From Sulfurimonas sp. (GTDB lineage Bacteria > Campylobacterota > Campylobacteria > Campylobacterales > Sulfurimonadaceae): DNA of 6,067 nucleotides. The translations under genes were made by a program, and so were the position numbers. Numbering within the stretch: the stretch's first letter is position 1; each line of letters opens with the position of its first letter. The stretch lies in contig NVUO01000021.1 of assembly GCA_002733155.1 (NCBI GenBank), forward strand, positions 11,074-17,140, given 5' to 3'. Positions 1 to 6,067 of the stretch are shown piece after piece. A model generated the notes under the pieces. It was not told the DNA's origin. It searched no databases and saw only the letters and a program-made list of their open reading frames with translations.

Positions 1-24
1 ACTTTCATTTTATTCAAATTCCTT
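1..24 (-). other. Probable start of a further downstream gene (ribosome-binding site and first codons)
   Basis: Beyond the second maf stop the minus strand reads AAGGAATTTGAATAAAATG. AAGGA is at 24-20 and ATG at 8-6, with an 11-base spacer that is slightly long. A TTG at 17-15 in the same frame is an alternative start but sits too close to the AAGGA. Only two whole codons (Met-Lys) fit before the window ends, so nothing can be said about the product. It suggests that the operon continues past the maf pair. Confidence 0.35.
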
Positions 25-38
25 TTATTTTTTAAATA

Positions 39-2060
39 TTAAAAATCTTTAAAAAAATCATCAATCTCTTTAATATACAAGTTTAAAATATTATTGACAC
101 CATTTATAAACATTTCATCCATTTTTTTTAGATGTTTCATTATTTTAGTAACTTCTTTAGTATTAGTCACATCCATTATATATGGCATAGTATATTGAAA
201 ATAAGATGAACATACTAATGCTAGATTATTACCCTCTCTGCCTTGGAGTTTAAGTGTATCAGATACTATGCCTAACATATCATATAGGTATTGGTTTTGG
301 TTTGTAAACTCTTTAGATGCATACTCCTCAAAACCTTTTTTAGCTTTTTTTGCCATAGCTTGTCTTCTTTTTAATGATTCTAAATCATTTTTACTAAGCT
401 TGATTCTTGAGTTATTTTGTAATATCTCATATAAGTCCTTAGTTAATAAGTGCTTATCTATAATTGTATAACTTTTATCTTTTATCTTTTTTATATCTAA
501 GGGTATAGTATCTTTAAAAAATGCACCATCATTAAGGTTGTACATAGTTTGTGTATCGTCTTTTATGGATGGTATATTATGAAATAAAGATTGAACTGAT
601 AAATGGAGTAGGGGTGTTGAGTATACAGTTGTTCTAAAATTACCCTTGATTGGGATTAAATTATTTCTTAATGAAATTGTATAGTTTATCTCTTGGGAAT
701 TTTCTAAATCATGTTTTTCATTATATTCATGATCAGCAGAGTGTGTCTCACCTGTTTCTTGATCTAAGGCTAAATCTAGACCAAGCAGGTAAATCTCTTT
801 TGCATTTAGCCATAAGGCCAATAATGATGATGTTGAACCTATGCATGGTGATGATAGGGAACCGAAATTTTCATGATAAAAGGTAAAACTTTCAAAGAAA
901 AAGACATGCTCTTTATTTAAGATATCTAATAGTTCATCAGGTGCATGTGGGCCAAGTATAAACATAGTATCTTTTAAAAATTCATCTACATTAAACCCTT
1001 GATAATGAACCATACAGCTATTGCCCTTAGAAACTATACCGTCAATATGAGTAACGATATCTGGTTTAATATCATTATCATACAAGCTCTTAAGTACAGA
1101 GGCTACAGCTATAATTATATATTTATCTTTATTCTTTTTAATCCAGTTTATATTTTTTTTCATAGATGGACCAGCAGCTAGGATTAATATAGGTTTATGA
1201 CTAAGTATAGAATCTGGAAACTTTTTAGATAAGTTTATAGTTTTGTAAGCTTTTTTAATTCTTTTTAGAGGTCGTAGGTATTTATCTAGTTGTACATCAT
1301 AAGGAAAGGTTAGGTGTGTCTGGGATGCTAAGTTATTTTGAATTAACTTTAATTTGTTAGCAGAATGATTAGGAAAGTGATTATATTTAATATATCTATT
1401 ATTATAAAAAGAACCCTCTAAAAATGCAGACATTGACTTAGTAAAATCATTTTCACCCTGAGATATTGCAAAAAACAAGTTAGCATCTTTTGCAATTTCA
1501 TAATATGGAGTTACAAATAGAGATAATTTAAATAATTCTAAATCATCCTCTATAATTAGATACTCGCTAGAGTGTAGCTTTTTGTCTATAGCACTAATAT
1601 GTGTACCAAGTCCAGTACCAATAAATATAAACTTATCTATTGTTTTCATAGTAGTTGTCTTTGGGGCAGTTTTCATAGCATAATGCATAATTGGTAATAC
1701 ATCTTTTATAGAACTTTGTTTTAATTCAGTCTTAGCTTGTATTTTTTTAATCTGTTCATCTGTTAGGTGATAATCAAGTATAGCGTTAAATAAAAAAGAC
1801 TTTTTATTATAGTTTATTTTATCTGCTACAGCTAAAGCATATTTTATAGAATCTTCATTATATAGATATTGTTCATATTGTAAATTTTTAACATCAAAAT
1901 AATTGTCTTTATATTCCAAATCGTATTTAGTATGCACTAAAGCATCAGCTTCTGCTATATTAAATAATTGTATTTTTTTAAGAAGATCAGCTTGTGAGGA
2001 AGAAAAATACTTTAAATTCTTTTCATAACATTGCATAGCTTTTAGTTCAATGTCTTGCAT
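39..2060 (-). CDS. maf: Motility accessory factor (Maf) family protein, DUF115, second copy
   Basis: A 673-residue paralogue of the preceding gene with the same domain plan. The N-terminus MQDIELKAMQCYEKNLKYF parallels MQNIEEEAIDTYKKNLIYF of the first copy. Shared landmarks are GTGLGTHI (148-155), EDDLELFKLSLF (171-182), the DUF115 core AAGPSMKKNINWI (295-307), PDIVTHIDG (333-341), CIGSTSSLLALWL (406-418), YLLGLDLAL (424-432), a His-containing segment after it (THSADHEY) and YNLNDGAFF (507-515). The most visible core difference is AAGPS against APGPS in the first copy. The C-terminal region (about 520-673) is Lys-rich, helical and the least conserved between copies. Start choice is fixed by TAAGGA, which overlaps the upstream stop, five bases before ATG. 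No membrane segment or signal peptide is seen. The likely role is again cytoplasmic flagellin glycosylation. Two copies may mean different acceptors or sugars, or partial redundancy; the sequence cannot decide. Confidence 0.88.
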   Translation of the reverse strand: MQDIELKAMQCYEKNLKYFSSSQADLLKKIQLFNIAEADALVHTKYDLEYKDNYFDVKNLQYEQYLYNEDSIKYALAVADKINYNKKSFLFNAILDYHLTDEQIKKIQAKTELKQSSIKDVLPIMHYAMKTAPKTTTMKTIDKFIFIGTGLGTHISAIDKKLHSSEYLIIEDDLELFKLSLFVTPYYEIAKDANLFFAISQGENDFTKSMSAFLEGSFYNNRYIKYNHFPNHSANKLKLIQNNLASQTHLTFPYDVQLDKYLRPLKRIKKAYKTINLSKKFPDSILSHKPILILAAGPSMKKNINWIKKNKDKYIIIAVASVLKSLYDNDIKPDIVTHIDGIVSKGNSCMVHYQGFNVDEFLKDTMFILGPHAPDELLDILNKEHVFFFESFTFYHENFGSLSSPCIGSTSSLLALWLNAKEIYLLGLDLALDQETGETHSADHEYNEKHDLENSQEINYTISLRNNLIPIKGNFRTTVYSTPLLHLSVQSLFHNIPSIKDDTQTMYNLNDGAFFKDTIPLDIKKIKDKSYTIIDKHLLTKDLYEILQNNSRIKLSKNDLESLKRRQAMAKKAKKGFEEYASKEFTNQNQYLYDMLGIVSDTLKLQGREGNNLALVCSSYFQYTMPYIMDVTNTKEVTKIMKHLKKMDEMFINGVNNILNLYIKEIDDFFKDF
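769..791. repeat. Conserved DNA block shared by the two maf genes (copy in second maf)
   Basis: This 23-base block matches 2787-2809 at 22 of 23 positions, with an offset of 2018 bases. It encodes most of the LLGLDLA motif of the DUF115 core in both paralogues. It is a remnant of the tandem duplication rather than an independent repeat element. Confidence 0.7.
1495..1550. repeat. Second DNA-level similar block between the maf genes (copy in second maf)
   Basis: This 56-base stretch matches 3501-3556 at about 48 positions by manual alignment, including 13 identical bases in a row. It encodes the near-invariant EDDLELFKLSLF and PYYEIA segments. The direct repeats lie about 2 kb apart. Confidence 0.65.
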
Positions 2061-2065
2061 AAATA

Positions 2066-2071
2066 TCCTTA
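2066..2071 (-). promoter_or_regulatory. Ribosome-binding site of the second maf gene, overlapping the first maf stop
   Basis: The minus strand reads TAAGGATATTTATG. The TAA is the stop of the first maf gene, and AAGGA serves as Shine-Dalgarno with a five-base spacer to the ATG. The overlap of stop and ribosome-binding site suggests co-transcription and probably coupled translation of the two paralogues. Confidence 0.75.
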
Positions 2072-4063
2072 TTGTTTATCTAATTTTTGAATGTAAGTAT
2101 CTACTATTCTTAATAGTTGTGTACATAAAAGTTTGTTTATTGTATTTGCATGTGCACACTTATCTTCAAGCTCTAAAGAGTTAAAAAAGTCAAAAATAAA
2201 TGTAGTAATTAACCTAAAATATTCTTGGTATACAAGTGCTAAGTCATGAGAAAATCCAGATTTGTTAGAGGTAAGCTCCTGCATAAGTGATAAAAGAGAG
2301 TTTAAATAATCTTCATATATGAAAAAAGTCAAATTTTCCTGCTCTAAGATAGTCCTTTTAGTTTTTAGAGCTTCATCTAATCTTTTATTAATTTTTATTA
2401 ATTCATTTTTAGTAACTTTATTTGAAGAGTTTGAAGTAAAATTTTTCAAAAGTTGCTCTTTTAGAACTTTTTTATCTATTTTGTTAAATATACTCATATT
2501 TATATTAGAGGCTCTTTGAGATATAGTATTTTTAAAAGCAGCACCATCATTGAGGTTATATACATTTTGGTAATCTTTTTTAAAACCTATAGATGAAGCA
2601 TCTATTGAGTTTATTGAAAGTAAGAAGTTTGGAGTTGTATATACAGTTTTTTGAAAGTTTCCACTAGCTCTAAGAACTGTATCTTTAAATACAAGTGTAT
2701 CCTCATCTACATTTGAGTTTTTTATGTTTAAATCCTGTGCATATGTATGTCCATTAGCATGAGTAGCCCCTGTTATAGAATCAAGTGCTAAATCTAAACC
2801 AAGCAGGTATAAGTTTTTTACTCCAAAAGATAAAAATAAAAGATAAGATGTAGCTCCTACACATGGGGCTGACAAGTTAGCAAAATCATCTTTGTAACTA
2901 GTCCCATTTTCAAATAAGAATATATTTTCTTTTTTTAATTTTTTTATAATCTCTACCTGAGTCCTTGCAGATATTACAAAAGAGCTATTTTTTAAAAAAT
3001 CATAAGATTTTAGTTTTTCAAAATGAACTTGACTCTCTTTAAGTCCATCTAAGTGTGTAACTATATCTGGAGATATACCCTCATCTTCTAGTATACTTAG
3101 GGATGCTGAAAAGGCTACTAAAATAAATCTATCATGATTTAGTCTTAACCATTCAATATTTTTCTTTAAAGATGGACCTGGTGCTATGATTAAGACTGGT
3201 AAATTTTCTAGTGCACAATCCTTATAATTTTTTAAAAGATTTAAAAAATTATACCCATCTTTTAAGTAAGTAATTGGTCTTAGATATTGTTCTAAGATAG
3301 CATTATAGTAAAAAAGATTATGAGATAAGGATGTAGTTTTTATATGAAATTGTTCTAATTTTTCCTCACTATGACTAAGCATATGGAAGTATTTTATATA
3401 ATGATTATGCATAAAATCTGTATCTAAAAATTCAGTAGCTGGATAATAAAACTCTTGTTTTGAATCAAAAACTGAAAATATAAGTTTAGCGTTTTTAGCT
3501 ATTTCATAATAAGGTGTAGTAAATAAAGATAATTTAAATAGTTCTAAATCATCTTCAATAATAAAATAAGTTTGAGCATGTATTATTTTATCAATACTTA
3601 TTATATGTCTGCCCAAGCCGACACCAAAAAATATAAACTTATTAATTGTTTTTAGATCTGAATTTTGAATCTGATTTGTATATATATAGTCTAAAATAGG
3701 TGCAAAACCGCTTAGGTTATTTTTTATAATATCTACTTGTTCATATTTTTTTAAGTCTTCGTGTTTAATATCTATTTTTTTAAAACACTCAAATACATTT
3801 GTATTTTTTTTAAAATCTATAGACCTAGATGCTTTGTTAGCATATTCATTTGAATCTGAACCATAAAGATAATTAGAACTTGACATCTCTAATACATCAA
3901 AATAGTCATCTTTTATAAGTAAATCGTAGTTAATTTTATAATGCCCCAGCTCAACTGCTGATTCAAAGTCAGATAGTTTATCATATATGTTTTTTTGAGA
4001 TTTCTCAAAATATATAAGATTTTTTTTGTATGTATCTATAGCTTCTTCTTCAATATTTTGCAT
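2069..4063 (-). CDS. maf: Motility accessory factor (Maf) family protein, DUF115, first copy
   Basis: A 664-residue protein of the Maf family (MAF_flag10/DUF115), associated with glycosylating flagellin with pseudaminic or legionaminic acid in the cytoplasm before export. The N-terminal third is helical and carries an SQ-rich start, then a Rossmann-like segment with GVGLGRHI (147-154) and EDDLELFKLSLF (170-181). The central DUF115 core shows APGPSLKKNIEWL (294-306), PDIVTHLDG (332-340), CVGATS (401-406), YLLGLDLAL (419-427) and YNLNDGAAF (502-510). The C-terminal ~150 residues look helical and Lys/Glu-rich. No signal peptide or membrane segment is evident. The start is supported by TTAGGA five bases upstream of ATG. 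It lies 50 bases after the hisF-like gene and 8 bases before a paralogue; over about 61 residues (141-200 region) the two share roughly 69% identity. The acceptor and the exact sugar are inference. Confidence 0.88.
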   Translation of the reverse strand: MQNIEEEAIDTYKKNLIYFEKSQKNIYDKLSDFESAVELGHYKINYDLLIKDDYFDVLEMSSSNYLYGSDSNEYANKASRSIDFKKNTNVFECFKKIDIKHEDLKKYEQVDIIKNNLSGFAPILDYIYTNQIQNSDLKTINKFIFFGVGLGRHIISIDKIIHAQTYFIIEDDLELFKLSLFTTPYYEIAKNAKLIFSVFDSKQEFYYPATEFLDTDFMHNHYIKYFHMLSHSEEKLEQFHIKTTSLSHNLFYYNAILEQYLRPITYLKDGYNFLNLLKNYKDCALENLPVLIIAPGPSLKKNIEWLRLNHDRFILVAFSASLSILEDEGISPDIVTHLDGLKESQVHFEKLKSYDFLKNSSFVISARTQVEIIKKLKKENIFLFENGTSYKDDFANLSAPCVGATSYLLFLSFGVKNLYLLGLDLALDSITGATHANGHTYAQDLNIKNSNVDEDTLVFKDTVLRASGNFQKTVYTTPNFLLSINSIDASSIGFKKDYQNVYNLNDGAAFKNTISQRASNINMSIFNKIDKKVLKEQLLKNFTSNSSNKVTKNELIKINKRLDEALKTKRTILEQENLTFFIYEDYLNSLLSLMQELTSNKSGFSHDLALVYQEYFRLITTFIFDFFNSLELEDKCAHANTINKLLCTQLLRIVDTYIQKLDKQ
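2787..2809. repeat. Conserved DNA block shared by the two maf genes (copy in first maf)
   Basis: Partner of the block at 769-791, differing at one base, and encoding the same LLGLDLA segment of the first maf protein. Confidence 0.7.
3501..3556. repeat. Second DNA-level similar block between the maf genes (copy in first maf)
   Basis: Partner of 1495-1550 in the other maf paralogue, encoding the same EDDLELFKLSLF and PYYEIA region. The alignment is ungapped with about eight differences. Confidence 0.65.
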
Positions 4064-4068
4064 TGTAG

Positions 4069-4074
4069 TCCTAA
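4069..4074 (-). promoter_or_regulatory. Ribosome-binding site of the first maf gene
   Basis: TTAGGA on the minus strand, five bases before ATG at 4063-4061. It lies in the 50-base spacer after hisF, so this gene has its own translation signal, unlike the coupled hisH and hisF genes upstream. Confidence 0.7.
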
Positions 4075-4097
4075 GATTTTAGTTTATTTTGTATATG

Positions 4098-4113
4098 TAG
4101 CAAAAAATATTCC
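4098..4113 (-). promoter_or_regulatory. Candidate sigma-54-type promoter ahead of the maf pair
   Basis: On the minus strand, directly after the hisF-like stop, there is GGAATATTTTTTGCTA. GG at 4113-4112 and GC at 4101-4100 are exactly 10 bases apart, as in the sigma-54 pattern GG-N10-GC, and the -12 part (TTGCT) is good. The -24 part is weak (GGGAAT rather than TGGCAC). A start would fall near 4088, giving a ~25-base leader that contains the maf ribosome-binding site. RpoN drives many flagellar genes in Campylobacter and Helicobacter, but some Arcobacter reportedly lack RpoN, and a T-rich background makes chance matches easy. Confidence 0.28.
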
Positions 4114-4866
4114 CTATAGTCTTACAGCTAAACCAGCTTCTTTTAGAGCTTCTTTAATATTATTAGGTGTATATTTAGTAAAGTGAAAAATTGATGCTGC
4201 AGCTACTGCATCGGCTCCAGCCTTAAGTACATCTACGGCATTTTGTGGGTTAGATGCCCCACCATTAGCTATAATTGGAATATTAACCTCTTTGCATACT
4301 AAAGAAATTAAGTCTATATCATATCCGCACTCAAGTCCGTCATTATCTACACTAGTTATTAATAATTCCCCAGCCCCAAGCCTCTCACATGTCTTTATCC
4401 ATTCTATAAGAGATAAATTCTCGCAGAATCCTAAGTTTTTATTAAAAACTGTATAAACCCCATTTTTTTTCATAACATCTACACTAATAATTATGCATTG
4501 TGAGCCAAATTTTGAACTTGATTCTTTTATAAAGTCTGGATTTTTTAAAGCTATAGTATTTAGTGAAATTTTATCAGCACCTATAGCTAATAGTTTGTTA
4601 ATATCATTTAGTGATTTTATTCCACCGCCAATAGTTAAGGGCATAAAACACTCATTTGCAATATCAGCTAAAATCTCAAAATTAATTCCACTTTTATTGG
4701 TACTTGCATCAATATCTAAAACTATTAACTCATCTACATTTCGTTTGTTATAAATCTTTGATGTGACCTTTGGGTGACCAATAGTACGAAATTCTTTAAA
4801 CTGTACACTTTTTGTAAGTTGCCAGTCTTTTAACAATACACAGGGTATTACTCTATGTTTTAGCAT
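4114..4866 (-). CDS. hisF: HisF-like ammonia-channelling subunit lacking the HisF catalytic Asp11
   Basis: A complete 250-residue (beta-alpha)8 barrel of the HisF family. It aligns without gaps to Thermotoga HisF numbering as I recall it, at least up to residue ~176. Phosphate-site motifs GGG (80-82), ANGG (200-203) and AAAS (222-225) are present. Asp51, Asp98, Asp130 (ISVD) and Asp176 (TSVDNDG) are also present. The N-terminal catalytic motif is changed: true HisF has PCLDVKDG, here it is PCVLLKDW, so Asp11 is Leu11. The ammonia-gate residues Arg5, Glu46, Lys99 and Glu167 are all kept. This pattern fits a barrel that still receives and conducts ammonia from the HisH-like partner but does not make imidazole glycerol phosphate. 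It would supply ammonia to the sugar amidotransferase encoded upstream. The ATG follows the hisH stop with no gap (TAGATG) and has no strong ribosome-binding site, so it likely depends on reinitiation. An automated call of histidine-pathway HisF would probably be misleading. Confidence 0.9.
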   Translation of the reverse strand: MLKHRVIPCVLLKDWQLTKSVQFKEFRTIGHPKVTSKIYNKRNVDELIVLDIDASTNKSGINFEILADIANECFMPLTIGGGIKSLNDINKLLAIGADKISLNTIALKNPDFIKESSSKFGSQCIIISVDVMKKNGVYTVFNKNLGFCENLSLIEWIKTCERLGAGELLITSVDNDGLECGYDIDLISLVCKEVNIPIIANGGASNPQNAVDVLKAGADAVAAASIFHFTKYTPNNIKEALKEAGLAVRL

Positions 4867-5469
4867 CTAAAGATTACCAAAATTTTTTAAAATTTCAAGT
4901 CCATATTTTTGACTTTTTTCAGGATGAAATTGAAGACCAAATATATTATCTTTTTCGTAAGAGGAGGTAAACTTGTATCCATAGTCAACTACAGTAGTTT
5001 TTTCGTTTATATTAGTATCAAAATGATATGAATGTGCAAAATAAAAATCACTATGATTTGGTATGTTTTTAAAAAGAGGGGAATCTGTTTTTAGTATATC
5101 TATATCATTCCAGCCAACATGGGGTATCTTTAAGTCGCAGGTAAATTTTTTACATTTAGTATCTATAAAAGAAAGCCCTTTTTTATCTTCACTCTCCTCT
5201 GATGAGTTAGCAAGAAGTTGCATACCTAGACATATACCTAATATTGGGCTTTTATTTATTAATACTTTCTCTTTAAGTTCATCAAATATATTAAGATTAT
5301 GCAAGGCATCTATAGCATCAGTATAAGCTCCAACTCCAGGCAGTAATATTTTATCAGCAAGTTTTATAGTTTTTATAGAACTTGTAATTTTAGATTTTAT
5401 ATTTAAAAAGTCTAAGGCTTTTTTTACAGAGCTAGAATTACCCATGCCATAATCAATTATAGCTATCAT
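4867..5469 (-). CDS. hisH: HisH-like glutamine amidotransferase subunit of the sugar amidotransferase system
   Basis: This is a class I (triad) glutaminase of 200 residues, normal HisH length. It hydrolyses glutamine and hands ammonia to its HisF-like partner. Visible motifs are the start MIAIIDYGMGN, PGVG at 44-47 (oxyanion strand of HisH), the nucleophile Cys80 in GICLGMQ (78-84), PHVGWN at 116-121, YFAHSYHF at 143-150, and the remaining triad residues His182 and Glu184 in QFHPEKS. All catalytic residues are intact, so it should be active. The ATG shares one base with the stop of the upstream amidotransferase gene, and its own stop TAG abuts the hisF-like ATG, so all three are probably translated in a coupled, near-stoichiometric way. 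By sequence alone it could be the histidine-pathway HisH. The neighbours and the altered HisF partner make a dedicated sugar-amidination role (a HisH2 type) more likely. Confidence 0.9.
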   Translation of the reverse strand: MIAIIDYGMGNSSSVKKALDFLNIKSKITSSIKTIKLADKILLPGVGAYTDAIDALHNLNIFDELKEKVLINKSPILGICLGMQLLANSSEESEDKKGLSFIDTKCKKFTCDLKIPHVGWNDIDILKTDSPLFKNIPNHSDFYFAHSYHFDTNINEKTTVVDYGYKFTSSYEKDNIFGLQFHPEKSQKYGLEILKNFGNL

Positions 5470-6067
5470 TAAACTAATACATACTCACTGTTTTTTACTA
5501 ATGAGCCATCAATATCTCTTAAAAAATTACCATCTTCTTTTTGAGAGAAAATTTTTCTATTTGTAAATGTATCTACAGTATCATCAAATTCTTTTTTACT
5601 CATATCTGTATATTTACAAAACTCTTTTACAGCTTCGTGTGGATACTTACCATCATATCGGTTAGCTAGTCTTACGCCAGAAGCTCTAACTATATCTTTG
5701 TTCCTAATATCTAAACAGGCATGGTCAGTTGCCCTGCCAAATCCATATTTTACATATTTTAAATAATCATGTATAGTCATAGAATGACAATCTAAGTTTT
5801 CAAAGTTTGTATATGTAGTTTCGTTATGGCGACTTGCTACTTCAAATCCATGCTCTATAGATACATTTGTTTGTCTCCTTGTATCCCAGGCAAAATAATA
5901 ACCCAAAAAGATACCAGTCACTCCAACCTTTTGGATCTCTTCATCACTAGGGTATGTATATAGGTATAGGTCTTTTTGAGTAATGCCGTTTATGCCAATC
6001 ATATCTTCAACCCTATAACCTAACAAACCGCCAAACTCCTCTAACCATCTTCTATTTAAATGTTTGT
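5469..6067 (-). CDS. pseA: N-acetyl sugar amidotransferase, PseA/WbpG family (C-terminal part, 5' end outside window)
   Basis: This family is an ATP-dependent PP-loop amidotransferase that converts an N-acetyl group on a nonulosonic acid or related sugar into an acetamidino group, using ammonia from a HisH/HisF-like pair. About 198 codons are visible, roughly half of the usual ~375 residues; the N-terminal ATP-binding loop is outside the window. The frame stays open to the edge and reads KHLNRRWLEEFGG just before LLGYRVEDMIG. The Leu codon TTG at 6026-6024 is therefore internal, not a start. Recognisable segments are IFLGYYFAWDTRR (about residues 53-65 of the fragment), YGFGRATDHACLDIR and ANRYDGKYPHEA. 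The gene ends with TAA overlapping the hisH-like ATG by one base (TAATG), which suggests translational coupling. Family assignment rests on recalled sequence pattern plus the hisH-hisF context. Whether the substrate is pseudaminic acid, legionaminic acid or another sugar cannot be told, so the symbol is by analogy with C. jejuni. Confidence 0.85.
   Translation of the reverse strand, partial: KHLNRRWLEEFGGLLGYRVEDMIGINGITQKDLYLYTYPSDEEIQKVGVTGIFLGYYFAWDTRRQTNVSIEHGFEVASRHNETTYTNFENLDCHSMTIHDYLKYVKYGFGRATDHACLDIRNKDIVRASGVRLANRYDGKYPHEAVKEFCKYTDMSKKEFDDTVDTFTNRKIFSQKEDGNFLRDIDGSLVKNSEYVLV

Noticed and set aside
28..58. A/T palindrome around TTTTTTAAATATTAAAAATC as a terminator
   Set aside because: The stem would be only A-T pairs with no G-C core, and it overlaps the end of the maf coding region. 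Such strings are common in this base composition.
268..1181. Plus-strand open frames at 268-471, 650-886 and 999-1181
   Set aside because: They lie inside the minus-strand second maf gene, whose protein is clearly conserved. Their products have the hydrophobic, low-complexity look of antisense frames in A+T-rich DNA.
39..4063. Poly-G/C phase-variation tracts in the maf genes
   Set aside because: I looked for long G or C runs as found in C. jejuni maf genes; none longer than about four or five bases is present.
4064..4113. Small RNA or riboswitch in the hisF-maf spacer
   Set aside because: Fifty bases, mostly A/T, with no stable stem visible. A ribosome-binding site and perhaps a promoter account for it.
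2319..5326. Plus-strand open frames at 2319-2519, 3995-4186, 4493-4753 and 5063-5326
   Set aside because: They are antisense to well-supported maf, hisF-like and hisH-like genes (3995-4186 also spans the maf/hisF spacer) and resemble no protein family I recognise.
4114..5469. Reading hisH and hisF as part of a histidine biosynthesis operon
   Set aside because: No other his genes are present, the neighbours are a sugar amidotransferase and Maf proteins, and HisF lacks Asp11.
5469..6026. A complete 185-residue gene starting at the TTG at 6026-6024
   Set aside because: The frame is open to the window edge and the extra residues (KHLNRRWLEEFGG) continue the family sequence. The TTG is an internal leucine codon and the gene is simply cut by the window.

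Overview
The window is strongly A+T-rich (roughly 70% by eye) and every gene I can support lies on the minus strand. The gene set is a PseA/WbpG-type sugar amidotransferase, a HisH-like glutaminase, a HisF-like ammonia channel subunit and two Maf-family (DUF115) proteins. This is the classic content of a flagellin-glycosylation locus in Campylobacterota (the Campylobacter / Arcobacter / Sulfurimonas group). The order pseA-hisH-hisF matches the Campylobacter jejuni block Cj1316c-Cj1315c-Cj1314c, as I recall it. I cannot name the genus from sequence alone.

Layout, read in the direction of transcription (right to left). (1) 6067-5469 is the C-terminal half of an N-acetyl sugar amidotransferase, with its 5' end outside the window. 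(2) 5469-4867 is a complete HisH-like class I glutamine amidotransferase; its ATG overlaps the previous stop by one base. (3) 4866-4114 is a complete HisF-like protein that starts directly after the hisH stop. (4) A 50-base gap holds a good ribosome-binding site and a weak sigma-54-like promoter candidate. (5) 4063-2069 and 2060-39 are two tandem, paralogous Maf proteins 8 bases apart. (6) The last 38 bases appear to hold the ribosome-binding site and first codons of another minus-strand gene. No stretch longer than 50 bases lacks a gene, and I see no convincing terminator, so one transcript could cover everything.

Likely joint function: the HisH-like protein hydrolyses glutamine, the HisF-like barrel passes the ammonia on, and the PP-loop amidotransferase uses it to turn an N-acetyl group on a nonulosonic-acid-type sugar (pseudaminic or legionaminic acid, or a precursor) into an acetamidino group. 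The Maf proteins would then take part in placing the activated nonulosonic acid on flagellin Ser/Thr in the cytoplasm before export. The sequence supports this directly in the HisF-like protein: the catalytic Asp11 of true HisF is replaced by Leu, while the residues of the ammonia gate are kept. It is therefore probably not a histidine-biosynthesis enzyme.

I did not find a wholly new system here. The points most worth a second look are the specialised HisF paralogue, the tandem maf duplication with DNA-level similarity, and the possible internal promoter before the maf pair.
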